47,385 nucleotides of DNA, from the NCBI GenBank assembly GCA_947632185.1, contig CANROH010000006.1, positions 1-47,385 on the forward strand, read 5' to 3'. A model generated the notes under the pieces. That model saw only the letters and a list, made by a program, of their open reading frames with translations, was not told the origin of the DNA and did not search any database. The stretch comes from an uncultured Clostridia bacterium (lineage in GTDB: Bacteria; Bacillota; Clostridia; TANB77; CAG-508). Made by a program: the position numbers and the translations under genes. Positions 8,232 through 17,373 of the stretch are shown one piece after another; positions within the stretch are counted from its first letter, which is position 1; each line of letters opens with the position of its first letter.

Positions 8232-9953
8232 ATGGCATTTGATGGTTTCGTAACTAAATCTGTTATATTAGAATTAAAAGAAATAATTGTTGGAGCTAAA
8301 GTTAATAAAATATTCGAACCTACAAAAAATGATATCATATTAAATTTATATAATAATGGTCAAAATTACAACTTAAGCCTTTGTACTAATCCTGAATCAT
8401 GTAGAATATGCTTAAGCAAATATCCAAAACCTAATCCTCAAAATGCATATAATTTTTGTATGCTTCTTAGAAAATATTTGATTGGTGGAAAAATTATAAA
8501 TATATCTAATTATGATTTAGAAAGAACTATCGAGATTAGATTTGAATGTTATAATGAATTAAATGATTTAGTCATAAGAAAACTTTTTATAGAAATTATG
8601 AGTAGACAAAGTAACATTATACTAACAAACTCAAATAATATAATAATAGATGCTCTTAAGCATTTTGATAATAGCAGAGATCTTTTACCTGCGCATGAAT
8701 ATAATTTTACTCCTATTTCTAAAAAAAGCTTTATTATAATTAATAATTTTGAAGAATTTTTAAATCTTATACCAAGTAACGAAACTTCTTTATCAACTTT
8801 TCTTACAGATTCTTTTATTGGGTTTAGTAAAATTTTTGTAAAAGAAACTTTAAATAAATTAAAAATTTCAGATAATAATTATTCTAAAGAAGATTTATCT
8901 AGATTATTTGATTACTTAAAACTTTTAATTTCTAATTTAGGAACAAATAAAGTATATTGCATGCAAATTTCCGACAAAGATTACAGTATTTTTTATGACA
9001 GTGAAAAAAATAGTACAGGAAAAGAAGAAAAAAACAATATTGAAGTAAACAATTTTTTGGATGATTTTTATTATCGTAAAGAACAAACTTCATTGTTTAT
9101 AAATTCAAGAAACAATTTATTGAAAATAGTTTCATCATCATTAAAAAAAGTATATAAGAAACTAGAAAATATAAATTCAAAATTAAAAGAATGTGAAGAA
9201 AAAGATAAATTTAAATTATATGGTGAATTATTAACAGCAAATCTTTACAAGATAGATTCTAGTTTCAATTATGAAAGTTTTACAGTTGAAAATTATTATG
9301 ATAATAATAATTTAATAACAATTCCTCTTGATGTGAGCATTTCTGTTCAAAAAAATATAGAAAAATATTTTAAAAAATATAATAAATTAAAAAATGCCCT
9401 TTCCATTGTTTCTGAACAAAAAAAGGAAGCTGTAAAGGAATTAGATTATATTGAAAGTATTGTTTTCAATTTAAGTAATGCAAAAACATTAAATGATATA
9501 AATGAAGTCTATGAAGAAATTGCTGAAAATATCAATACAAAAAATAATGTTTCTAAAAATGAAAAAAATAAATTTCGAAATAATAAAAATCCTACTCATA
9601 AAATCGAAATTGAATCTATAATTATTGATGGATTTACTGTATATATAGGAAAAAATAATATTCAAAATGATTATATTAGTTTAAAATTTGCAAGACCTAA
9701 TGACATATGGTTTCACTCTCAAAAAGTTCATGGTAGTCACATTCTACTTAGAAATCCTGAAAATTTAGGAATTGATGAAATACCTGAAAATGTACTATTT
9801 AATTGTGCTCGCTTGGCAAAAGAAAATAGCAAAGCGACTTCAAGTTTAAATGTTCCTGTAGATTATTGCTTAGCTAAATTTGTAAAAAAATCTGCAGGTA
9901 GCAAACCAGGAATGGTTATTTATAATAATTTTAAAACTATAATTGTAAAATAA
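8232..9953 (+). CDS. rqcH: Ribosome quality control protein RqcH (NFACT / Rqc2 homolog)
   Basis: RqcH binds peptidyl-tRNA on split 50S subunits and directs C-terminal alanine tailing of stalled nascent chains. Older annotations call the family fibronectin-binding protein. The 573 residues show the NFACT-N start MAFDGFVTKSVILEL, a long charged coiled-coil middle (about 290-450) and the NFACT-R domain with DIWFHSQKVHGSH and the LAKFVKKSAGSKPGMV end. At the position of the conserved Asp-Arg pair (97-98 in the Bacillus protein) this protein has Glu97-Arg98, a conservative change. It is monocistronic, with a promoter upstream and a terminator shared with the convergent ackA. Confidence 0.95.
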   Translation: MAFDGFVTKSVILELKEIIVGAKVNKIFEPTKNDIILNLYNNGQNYNLSLCTNPESCRICLSKYPKPNPQNAYNFCMLLRKYLIGGKIINISNYDLERTIEIRFECYNELNDLVIRKLFIEIMSRQSNIILTNSNNIIIDALKHFDNSRDLLPAHEYNFTPISKKSFIIINNFEEFLNLIPSNETSLSTFLTDSFIGFSKIFVKETLNKLKISDNNYSKEDLSRLFDYLKLLISNLGTNKVYCMQISDKDYSIFYDSEKNSTGKEEKNNIEVNNFLDDFYYRKEQTSLFINSRNNLLKIVSSSLKKVYKKLENINSKLKECEEKDKFKLYGELLTANLYKIDSSFNYESFTVENYYDNNNLITIPLDVSISVQKNIEKYFKKYNKLKNALSIVSEQKKEAVKELDYIESIVFNLSNAKTLNDINEVYEEIAENINTKNNVSKNEKNKFRNNKNPTHKIEIESIIIDGFTVYIGKNNIQNDYISLKFARPNDIWFHSQKVHGSHILLRNPENLGIDEIPENVLFNCARLAKENSKATSSLNVPVDYCLAKFVKKSAGSKPGMVIYNNFKTIIVK

Positions 9954-9980
9954 AACTTATATATTAAAAAATTAATTTTT

Positions 9981-10033
9981 AAGAGTACAAAATTTGAAAA
10001 CTAAATTTATCGTTTCTCAAATCTTGTACTCTT
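9981..10033. terminator. Bidirectional terminator between rqcH and ackA
   Basis: AAGAGTACAA (9981-9990) pairs with TTGTACTCTT (10024-10033). A second helix, 9992-9997 with 10017-10022, extends the stem after one mismatch. The stem has T-rich flanks on both strands, so it can end both convergent transcripts. Confidence 0.88.
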
Positions 10034-10037
10034 TTAT

Positions 10038-11234
10038 TTACATTTTTGTTACTATTTCATAAGTATCTTTTGCTATTATTAACTCTTCATTTGTTGGGAT
10101 TATATATATTTTAACTTTAGAATTTTCACTTGAAATACAAGCTTCTTTTCCTCTTATTGTATTTAATTTTTTATCTAAAATTATTCCAAAAGGTTCTAAG
10201 TAGTTACAAATTCTTTCTCTTGTTTCTATTCCATTTTCTCCAACTCCACCAGCAAATGTTAATATATCTAATCCTCCAAGTGAAACAATGTACTGACCTA
10301 TAAATTGAGCTATTCTATAACTTTGACTTTCTAATGCAAGAATTGATCTTGAATCTTTCATATTATATCCATCTTCAATATCTTTAAAATCTGAAGACAC
10401 TCCAGAAACTCCCCATGCTCCAGATTGTTTATTTAATATCTCTTCCATATCTTCTGGTCCTATATTATCCCTTTTCATAATATAAGGTATTATAGCAGGA
10501 TCAATATCACCACATCTTGTTGCCATCGGTATACCAGCAAGTGGTGTTAATCCCATTGATGTATCCACAGATTTTCCACCTTTTATAGCACATATTGAAG
10601 CACCCTGACCTAAGTGACAATTAATTATTTTTAAATTTTCATCATTTTTGCCTAAAATCTCTGACACTCTTTGAGATACATACCTATGACTAGTTCCATG
10701 AAATCCATATTTACGGATTTTATAACTTGTATAATATCTATATGGAATTTGATAAATATAAGCTTTTGGTGGCATTGTTTGATGAAATGCAGTATCAAAT
10801 ACAGCCACCATTGGAACATTTGGTAAAGCCTTTTTAGCAGCTCTTATTCCTGCAACTCCAGCTGGATTATGAAGTGGAGCTAAATCTATGCATTTTTCAA
10901 TTTCTTCAATTACATTTTCATCAATTAGAACTGATTGACTAAACATTTCTCCGCCATGCACTATTCTATGTCCAACTGCACCAATCTCATTTAAATCTTT
11001 AATCAAGTTATATTCAGGTTTTTGTAAAACTTCTAAAATAAAATCAATTGCTTCATCAAAATCTCTAGCTATGTGTAGTATTTCTTCTTTATTACCATTT
11101 ATGTTTAGTTTTAAAGTTGTTTTCATTCCTCCTATTCTTTCAAAATTTCCTTTTGCCATTCTTTCATTATTTTCCATATTTATAAGCTGAAATTTCAAAG
11201 AAGAACTTCCACAATTTAATACTAATATTTTCAT
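10038..11234 (-). CDS. ackA: Acetate kinase, copy 1 (in the glycan satellite operon)
   Basis: It makes ATP and acetate from acetyl phosphate and ADP. The 398 residues carry all the usual motifs: NCGSSSLKF at the start, GHRIVHGG, FDTAFHQTMP, HGTSHRYVS, the adenosine region ATRCGDIDP, GGVGENG and the C-terminal NEELIIA, so it should be active. It starts 19 bases after the stop of a GT-C-like membrane protein gene and is the last gene of that operon, not next to pta. A second copy of equal length lies at 17374-18570. The two are clearly paralogous but not near-identical, which argues for an old duplication or separate acquisition. Confidence 0.95.
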   Translation of the reverse strand: MKILVLNCGSSSLKFQLINMENNERMAKGNFERIGGMKTTLKLNINGNKEEILHIARDFDEAIDFILEVLQKPEYNLIKDLNEIGAVGHRIVHGGEMFSQSVLIDENVIEEIEKCIDLAPLHNPAGVAGIRAAKKALPNVPMVAVFDTAFHQTMPPKAYIYQIPYRYYTSYKIRKYGFHGTSHRYVSQRVSEILGKNDENLKIINCHLGQGASICAIKGGKSVDTSMGLTPLAGIPMATRCGDIDPAIIPYIMKRDNIGPEDMEEILNKQSGAWGVSGVSSDFKDIEDGYNMKDSRSILALESQSYRIAQFIGQYIVSLGGLDILTFAGGVGENGIETRERICNYLEPFGIILDKKLNTIRGKEACISSENSKVKIYIIPTNEELIIAKDTYEIVTKM

Positions 11235-11253
11235 TTACATTTCCCCCATTTTA

Positions 11254-13194
11254 TTATTTATAATCAACTTTATATATATGATAATTATTTTGATTATATA
11301 TAAGTTCAAAGTCAATATTTTCACTTTCAAAATCTTCCATAACTCTTACAGTAAAAATATATTTTATATTCATATCTTTTAATTCATCTGGTGTTATAAA
11401 AACTTGTATTTTATCAGTAGTTAATAATACAAATCTATCAGTAATATCTTTCTCATTTTTTATTTCTATATATACATGTGCATATCTATTATAAATATCT
11501 TCATATTTATTTTCTTTATCAAGTTTTTTCCATAATTCTAAATTTGGATAAATATTTGTAGCATTAATAACTTCACACCCTACCATAGTTAAATAATTAG
11601 GGCATGGATTTGGTAATGCTTCTGCAAGCCATAGTCCCCTTTCATTCTCATTAATTTTTTGTGCAGATTGCAAAATTGGACTATCATAAACCATATCTAT
11701 TCCTGTGCAAATTGGATTTACAGTAAAACCTGCAATTAGCATCGTTCCTATTATACCTATTGTAAAGAAATATTTACCAAATTTAGTATGATATTCAAAG
11801 GCAAAGAAAAATAAATATGTACACATTACAAAGCAAATTGTAGCTAATATTCTTCCTACATAATTAGGATTTAATGTTTTAGTTATTAAAACAAGTATTA
11901 AACTTAATATAATAGATATACCTAAAGCAATCCAAATCTTTAATGGCTTAATTTCTTTTGAAAGGTAATTTAATAATAGCAATACATCTATAAAACCAAG
12001 AGCAATTACTGCCCTTGCAGGTGCCGAATAACTTAATAAAGTTATTTTGCAAAACCAATCTGGCAATTCAAAAAAGCAAAACATTCCAATTATTACATAA
12101 GGAATAAGAAGCAATATAGTAAATAAATCAAATTTTTTATTTTTGATCATTAGTATAATTGAAACAGCCATTCCTAAAGGAAATAATCCAAACATCACAG
12201 CCTCTACAGGTGGATTTGTAACAATTCCATTTTCTTTATATGGAAGAAATATATTATCTATATAACTTATATATTTTCTAAAAGCACCTCCACCATTTTT
12301 TAATCTAGCTCCAGGATAAACAGTATTCATTACAGTAGTTATACTATCTTTTGACATTATTAAAAAATATGTCATCAAACTTACAAAAATAATAACTGTT
12401 ATTATGATTGATACAATATCTTTACGGTTAATCTTAGTATTTTTATAATTTGTACAAATAATATAAATTGCTAGCATCAAAAATACAAAAAACATTGGTA
12501 TTTGAAATGCTGGATATAAAATCAAAATATATCCACCAGCACAAATCATCATAAAAAATAAACAAATTATTCTAGTTCTAAAATTATCAGTATTCATATA
12601 TTTATATAAAAGAATAAGAGCGAGCTCACCATATATAAATAATTCAGCTGTTCCATTTGTAGCAAACCACCATTGAACAATTGGACTAAGCCCAATCATA
12701 AAGGCACCTATTAAAGATATTCTTTTATTTTTATTAAATAAAATTAGTCCAAATTCAAATGTTATTAAAAATAAAGCAACAAATCTAGCTACCCAAAAAA
12801 ATGATAATCCTCTTTCAATTCCAAGTATAATATATCCTATGTGAAATGGTCTAAAAATTTCCAAGATATTTAATACTGGTAATCCATAAATTGAAAATGC
12901 ATCTGTTATGGTTCCACCTCTTAATAGTTCAGAAAAATATTTGAAATGATTAAAACTTTGTGAAAATATAAACGGCGTAGTTACATAACATTCATCACTC
13001 CTTATTGTTCTTGGAGTTCCAAATAAAAGTGACTTATCTTGCACACCTGTAGTGAAAATTGAATTCCAAAGCCCTATTGATGAACCATGTAATTTAAATA
13101 AAACACCAGTTATTATAAAAATTATTGCAATTAAAAATCTATATTTATAAATTAAATCTAATAACTTATTTCTAAAGTTAATTAATTTTTCCAT
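11254..13194 (-). CDS. Large membrane protein, GT-C-like (DUF7657-type), copy A
   Basis: This 646-residue polytopic protein has about 12 hydrophobic segments and an extracytoplasmic C-terminal domain of about 150 residues. After the first membrane segment a loop carries GTPRTIRSDE (residues 59-68). The paralog at 32332-34542 has the matching TARRIRTDE. Acidic residues in the first outer loop are typical of GT-C glycosyltransferases using polyprenyl-phosphate sugars. Other shared features are a QWW after the mid membrane segments, YPGARLKNGGGA, and a C-terminal domain with NATNIYPNLELW. I place it in the family annotated DUF7657; transferase activity is inference. It lies 19 bases upstream of ackA copy 1 and 47 bases after the DUF6056-like gene. 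Confidence 0.85.
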   Translation of the reverse strand: MEKLINFRNKLLDLIYKYRFLIAIIFIITGVLFKLHGSSIGLWNSIFTTGVQDKSLLFGTPRTIRSDECYVTTPFIFSQSFNHFKYFSELLRGGTITDAFSIYGLPVLNILEIFRPFHIGYIILGIERGLSFFWVARFVALFLITFEFGLILFNKNKRISLIGAFMIGLSPIVQWWFATNGTAELFIYGELALILLYKYMNTDNFRTRIICLFFMMICAGGYILILYPAFQIPMFFVFLMLAIYIICTNYKNTKINRKDIVSIIITVIIFVSLMTYFLIMSKDSITTVMNTVYPGARLKNGGGAFRKYISYIDNIFLPYKENGIVTNPPVEAVMFGLFPLGMAVSIILMIKNKKFDLFTILLLIPYVIIGMFCFFELPDWFCKITLLSYSAPARAVIALGFIDVLLLLNYLSKEIKPLKIWIALGISIILSLILVLITKTLNPNYVGRILATICFVMCTYLFFFAFEYHTKFGKYFFTIGIIGTMLIAGFTVNPICTGIDMVYDSPILQSAQKINENERGLWLAEALPNPCPNYLTMVGCEVINATNIYPNLELWKKLDKENKYEDIYNRYAHVYIEIKNEKDITDRFVLLTTDKIQVFITPDELKDMNIKYIFTVRVMEDFESENIDFELIYNQNNYHIYKVDYK

Positions 13195-13241
13195 TTTTCC
13201 TCCAAAGTATATTTCAAAAAAATAATAATTTCTTTTATCTA

Positions 13242-14633
13242 TTAATATAATTTCTTGTTACTATAAATGTAAACTATTGTGTTAGCATATTGCATAATTG
13301 CAGCGATTTTTATACAAGCTGATACAAAATTGATTTTTTTATCTTTTTTATCTAACATTTGCCAAATAATATAACTTATTATTATCATTGCAAAATCAAA
13401 AAATATCATAGTTCTTGTTTTAGATACAAATACAGTTGGTGAGAATGCTATTACTATTCTTGATGCTAATCCTGCTAAATATATTAATAGTGGTAAGTTG
13501 TGACAATATTTTTTAGTTAATAACAATAAAGACATTCCTATACAAATAAAGTTTGCAAATGAAAATAAAATTGGAAAAACATAATATAAATTATTACAAT
13601 TTTCTACTGTAAGCATAACATCTTTTGTTATTATTAAATCATAAAAAGTTTCAAGCTCTGGAAAAATACCAAATGTTATTGGTGATAAGTGTGCAAGAGC
13701 AACAATTGAAATTATTGGAACAAGAGAAACTATTCTATAAAGTTTTTGTTTATAATTTGTAAAAATGAATATTGCAAGTAATGTGGTTAATAATGTATAA
13801 ACTATATCTTGATTTGCTATTATTTCTCCAAAAGTTGCTGTAAATCCTAAAACAAATTTATCTAAGAAACTTAACATTCCAAAATCAATAAATCTACGCA
13901 TTTCATCTTGCTGTCTTACATAATTTCCTGGACAAGTCAAAATAAATATAATTGATATTATTGCTAATAATGATTGTAATATCATATATGGTTTTATCTT
14001 TTTATCACGTACTATTAAAATAATTGTAAATATTATGTAAACGCAAACTAATATAGCACTTGTTTGCTCTTGATTTCCAGCAAACAATAAAGAAACTGTA
14101 TAAAGTGGATATTCCCAAAATTTAATTTTTTCATTATACCATATTTTCTTTATAGGAATTAATGCAAAAAGACATGTTGCCAAAGGCCACATATAATTTA
14201 TTGTTGTTGATGCCCATCCAGTCTGATGCATTATTGTATATGGATAAATTAAAATCATTGATATTAGCATTAAATTATTTTCTTTAGTATTTTCTTTTGT
14301 AAATATTTTTGATATTGAATACCCTACTAAAGTTACCATTAATACTTCTAATAAAATCCACATATATTTTGATATTTTTAACACTGAGCACAAAGTAAAT
14401 TCAATTATTACTCTTGAAGTCCATGTAAAATATCTATCTTTGACAAAATCTATAACTTTATGTTCAATTATTTGATTTGTTTCTGGATCTAATTGATTTG
14501 TTACTTTTCCTATAAACCATTCATCATCATATAAATTTGGAGTAATACACATAGATAGTAAAATTTCTAAAATAAATAATAATATTAGTACGCTTCTTCC
14601 ATTTTCAAAAAATTTTTTTATTTTTTCTTTCAT
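13242..14633 (-). CDS. Membrane protein, GT-C-like (DUF6056-type)
   Basis: This 463-residue polytopic protein has about 11 hydrophobic segments. The first outer loop has NLYDDEW (Asp36, Asp37, Glu38), followed by FVKDRYFTWTSRVIIEF, a pattern I associate with the DUF6056 family of GT-C-like proteins in polysaccharide loci. The start chosen is the ATG at 14633, with AAAAAGGA seven bases upstream. The in-frame ATG at 14654 overlaps the preceding gene and has no ribosome site. The likely role is transfer of a lipid-linked sugar, or polymerisation, outside the membrane, by family analogy only. It sits between the small SGWA-type accessory protein and the DUF7657-type protein. Confidence 0.82.
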   Translation of the reverse strand: MKEKIKKFFENGRSVLILLFILEILLSMCITPNLYDDEWFIGKVTNQLDPETNQIIEHKVIDFVKDRYFTWTSRVIIEFTLCSVLKISKYMWILLEVLMVTLVGYSISKIFTKENTKENNLMLISMILIYPYTIMHQTGWASTTINYMWPLATCLFALIPIKKIWYNEKIKFWEYPLYTVSLLFAGNQEQTSAILVCVYIIFTIILIVRDKKIKPYMILQSLLAIISIIFILTCPGNYVRQQDEMRRFIDFGMLSFLDKFVLGFTATFGEIIANQDIVYTLLTTLLAIFIFTNYKQKLYRIVSLVPIISIVALAHLSPITFGIFPELETFYDLIITKDVMLTVENCNNLYYVFPILFSFANFICIGMSLLLLTKKYCHNLPLLIYLAGLASRIVIAFSPTVFVSKTRTMIFFDFAMIIISYIIWQMLDKKDKKINFVSACIKIAAIMQYANTIVYIYSNKKLY

Positions 14634-14646
14634 ATTCTTTTCCTTT

Positions 14647-15129
14647 TTAAACATCTAAATATATTCCAGTTTTTGCTAAAATATTATTGTTATTGTTTTT
14701 ATAAAAAACATATATATCATATCTACCAGTTGGTAAATTTCCAATTATAAAACGACTATGAAGACCACTTAATTTATATTTTTCAGGTACATTTATATTT
14801 TTTTCATATCTTGTTCTTAAAATATACATTTTTCCTGTTTCCTCATTACAAAGGACATAATTACTATTTATAGTTTTTATATTTTCTCCCTCTTTATATG
14901 CCCAACCAGCAATTTCTACCTTTGAAGATTGTTTTTCTAAAATATCAATATGAACATTCATATCTTGTTCATTTATATCAGCAATAACTGTGCCCTCTTC
15001 TAAATTAAATGGTTTATATGTAAGCAATGAAGCATAGTAAACTACAATAATTATAAAAACTAATAATATACATATACATAATATTTTTATATATCTCTTT
15101 TGATTAACTTCTAAATTCAATAAATTCAT
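14647..15129 (-). CDS. Single-span membrane protein with outer beta domain
   Basis: This 160-residue protein has a short cytoplasmic start, one membrane span (about residues 14-36) and an outer domain of about 120 residues rich in beta-strand pattern. The domain has VEIAGWAYKEG, YVLCNEETGKMYILRT, HSRFIIGNLPTGRYDIYV and ends in GIYLDV. This is the pattern of a beta-sandwich I have seen attached to glycosyltransferase-like membrane proteins in Clostridial glycan loci (SGWA-type). I know no assigned function. It ends 13 bases before the chosen start of the DUF6056-like gene, so the two are probably translated together and may form a complex. Confidence 0.78.
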   Translation of the reverse strand: MNLLNLEVNQKRYIKILCICILLVFIIIVVYYASLLTYKPFNLEEGTVIADINEQDMNVHIDILEKQSSKVEIAGWAYKEGENIKTINSNYVLCNEETGKMYILRTRYEKNINVPEKYKLSGLHSRFIIGNLPTGRYDIYVFYKNNNNNILAKTGIYLDV

Positions 15130-15153
15130 TTTTTCTCCTTCAAAATATTTACG

Positions 15154-17292
15154 TTATCTTATTTTAGCTACAAAACCATTTTCATTTGAATATAAAATTT
15201 TTGCATTTTCTATTTGTTTAATTTGTTCAATGTTTTCTTTACATTCTTCTAATTTATTTTGATCCTTTGAATCTAATCTAATAACATATTTTATATCTTC
15301 ATTGTTTTTTGCATCTTCAACATTATAATGATTTGTTGATTTTAATACATCTCTAAATGTTACTTTATCACTTGTATATTCTAGAGTTGCTATAGCCCAC
15401 ATTTGCCTATAAGGATCTTCAGTTATTAAAATAGTATTATCTGCAGTCATATCATCTAAATTTTCTCTAGCATATTTTGTAATTAAAATATTATTTGAAT
15501 TGAAATTATATAAAACCTCTATTCCTTTTCTATATTCACAATCTTCACTATAATACATACCAACTAAGTTTGGTAATCTATGTTTTTCATCTTCTCCTAA
15601 AATATGATCTGCTTTTAAAACAGTCCATCCAGATATAAAACAAAATACAGCAACAACATACACAAAAGGAGTAACTTTTATAGATTCTAGTTTTATATTT
15701 TTTCTTAATTTTTGTGGTAAAATTTTTAAATTACTAAAATCTATTTTTTTAACAATCTCTGGTAAACAAGTAAATATCGCAAGTAGTAATATTGTAAATA
15801 TTATGTATATATTTTTATATATTTGCTCATAAACCATATGTATATCATAATTATATTTTTCTATATAGCTTTGAAATACTTTCTGTGAACCTAATGTTCC
15901 GATAAGTAAACAACATAATAATAGCATTATAAAAATTATATCTATCCTAAATATTTTTTTATCTATGTCATTATTTAAAATATCTATTACATTTGCAAAC
16001 ACTACTATCCAAACAATAAAATATAACTTTAACATATAATATGGTGATACTTTACCTAGTAACATTCCAATATAAAATAAAGCTAAATATCCTATTATAA
16101 TACATGTAAAAACATCTAAAAATCTTATTTTTTTATTCTTTATTCTATTCATAATTTCTAATATAAAAATTATAGCAAATGGTATATATGGAATAAAATT
16201 TACAATTTTTTCAGAATAAATTCCACCATTTTCTTTAAGTGCACTAATTAAATTTTTTTGGCCTTCTATTATAAATGATGGTATAAATAAGTATCCAATT
16301 CCAAAAGCTGTAACTAATAATAACATACCAGTTATTATTAATGTATTTTTTCCAAATATTTTTAAATATTTTTTAGAATCCTTACATTTAAATTCTTTCC
16401 AAAATACATATATGCAAATACTAGCAAATACTGCCGGTACAAAAAAGCAATAAGAGAATATTAATCCAAAACCAACCATGCCAATCATAGGTATTATTAT
16501 TTTCTTATAAATTTCATCTTCTGAAAATAACATTTCCACTATTGTAAGTAAAAGAGCTGTCATTACTATTCCAACAGATAAATATGAAAAGCCATATATC
16601 CAAGAGTTATATGGATATCCATACATATATAATCCAAATAAAAGAAGTGTTCCGATTAAACCTCTTTTTGTTTTTATTCTATCTATAAAGAATGCATAAA
16701 TAGCAAGTCCTCCTGCAAACATTGTAATAGTTTCAAACAATTGATAAATATATGCTTTTTCTAATCCTGTTATACTATTTATAATATTCATTAAAATACC
16801 ATCATTTATATAAGCACCTGTTTGCATTATATTAAAATCAAAAAATGTTTTATCTTCTATAAATACAAATAATTGTAAATTTTCTGAATAATGTTTAGCA
16901 GCTCTATAATGAATTGCTGAATCTACTACATAATGAGTTATATCACCTTTATAAATATATAAATCTTTTACAAACATTACTCCGAAAAAAATTAATATTA
17001 CTACTATTGATATAATATCAAATTTTGAACATCTATATTTTTGAAATTCATGTTTAATTATTGCTTTAAACCAAAAAACAAGTCCAAATACAAAATTAAT
17101 AATGGCCAAAAGCCATATATTTTGAGTAATTTGCAATATTCCTAATATCATACATACTGTTATATTATAAGCGTAAAGGCTTACAACTGAAATGCATATC
17201 CACTTTATTAAATTTAATTTTTTATCAGATTTCTTTAAAGCTATAAATCCTAATACTAAAAATATGATAGTAAATATGTATAAATATTCCAT
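15154..17292 (-). CDS. Large membrane protein of the MQTGAYIN family, copy 1
   Basis: This 712-residue protein has about 14 hydrophobic segments and a soluble C-terminal domain (from about 560). Its first outer loop holds VVDSAIHYRAAKHY (Asp124, His128, Tyr129), then MQTGAYIND at 156-164. Both motifs fall at the same residue numbers in the paralogs at 26051 and 27939. The C-terminal domain has LPNLVGMYYSEDCEYRK, nearly repeated in the 27939 protein. The topology and acidic first loop suggest a GT-C-type glycosyltransferase or polymerase, but I know no characterised member. It is the first gene of the satellite operon and starts 36 bases after the terminator of pta-ackA, with AGGGGG as ribosome site and little room for a promoter. 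Confidence 0.85.
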   Translation of the reverse strand: MEYLYIFTIIFLVLGFIALKKSDKKLNLIKWICISVVSLYAYNITVCMILGILQITQNIWLLAIINFVFGLVFWFKAIIKHEFQKYRCSKFDIISIVVILIFFGVMFVKDLYIYKGDITHYVVDSAIHYRAAKHYSENLQLFVFIEDKTFFDFNIMQTGAYINDGILMNIINSITGLEKAYIYQLFETITMFAGGLAIYAFFIDRIKTKRGLIGTLLLFGLYMYGYPYNSWIYGFSYLSVGIVMTALLLTIVEMLFSEDEIYKKIIIPMIGMVGFGLIFSYCFFVPAVFASICIYVFWKEFKCKDSKKYLKIFGKNTLIITGMLLLVTAFGIGYLFIPSFIIEGQKNLISALKENGGIYSEKIVNFIPYIPFAIIFILEIMNRIKNKKIRFLDVFTCIIIGYLALFYIGMLLGKVSPYYMLKLYFIVWIVVFANVIDILNNDIDKKIFRIDIIFIMLLLCCLLIGTLGSQKVFQSYIEKYNYDIHMVYEQIYKNIYIIFTILLLAIFTCLPEIVKKIDFSNLKILPQKLRKNIKLESIKVTPFVYVVAVFCFISGWTVLKADHILGEDEKHRLPNLVGMYYSEDCEYRKGIEVLYNFNSNNILITKYARENLDDMTADNTILITEDPYRQMWAIATLEYTSDKVTFRDVLKSTNHYNVEDAKNNEDIKYVIRLDSKDQNKLEECKENIEQIKQIENAKILYSNENGFVAKIR

Positions 17293-17327
17293 TTTTTCCC
17301 CCTATATTGCTATGTATTACTAAATAA

Positions 17328-17366
17328 AAGGCATGAACTGCTTGTTATATCTGAAGTTCATGCCTT
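17328..17366 (-). terminator. Terminator of the pta-ackA operon
   Basis: AAGGCATGAACT (17328-17339) and AGTTCATGCCTT (17355-17366) are exact 12-base complements. On the minus strand the stem is followed by TTTATTTAG. It separates ackA copy 2 from the membrane-protein operon, although read-through may be the main source of that operon's transcript. Confidence 0.9.
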
Positions 17367-17373
17367 AAAATTA

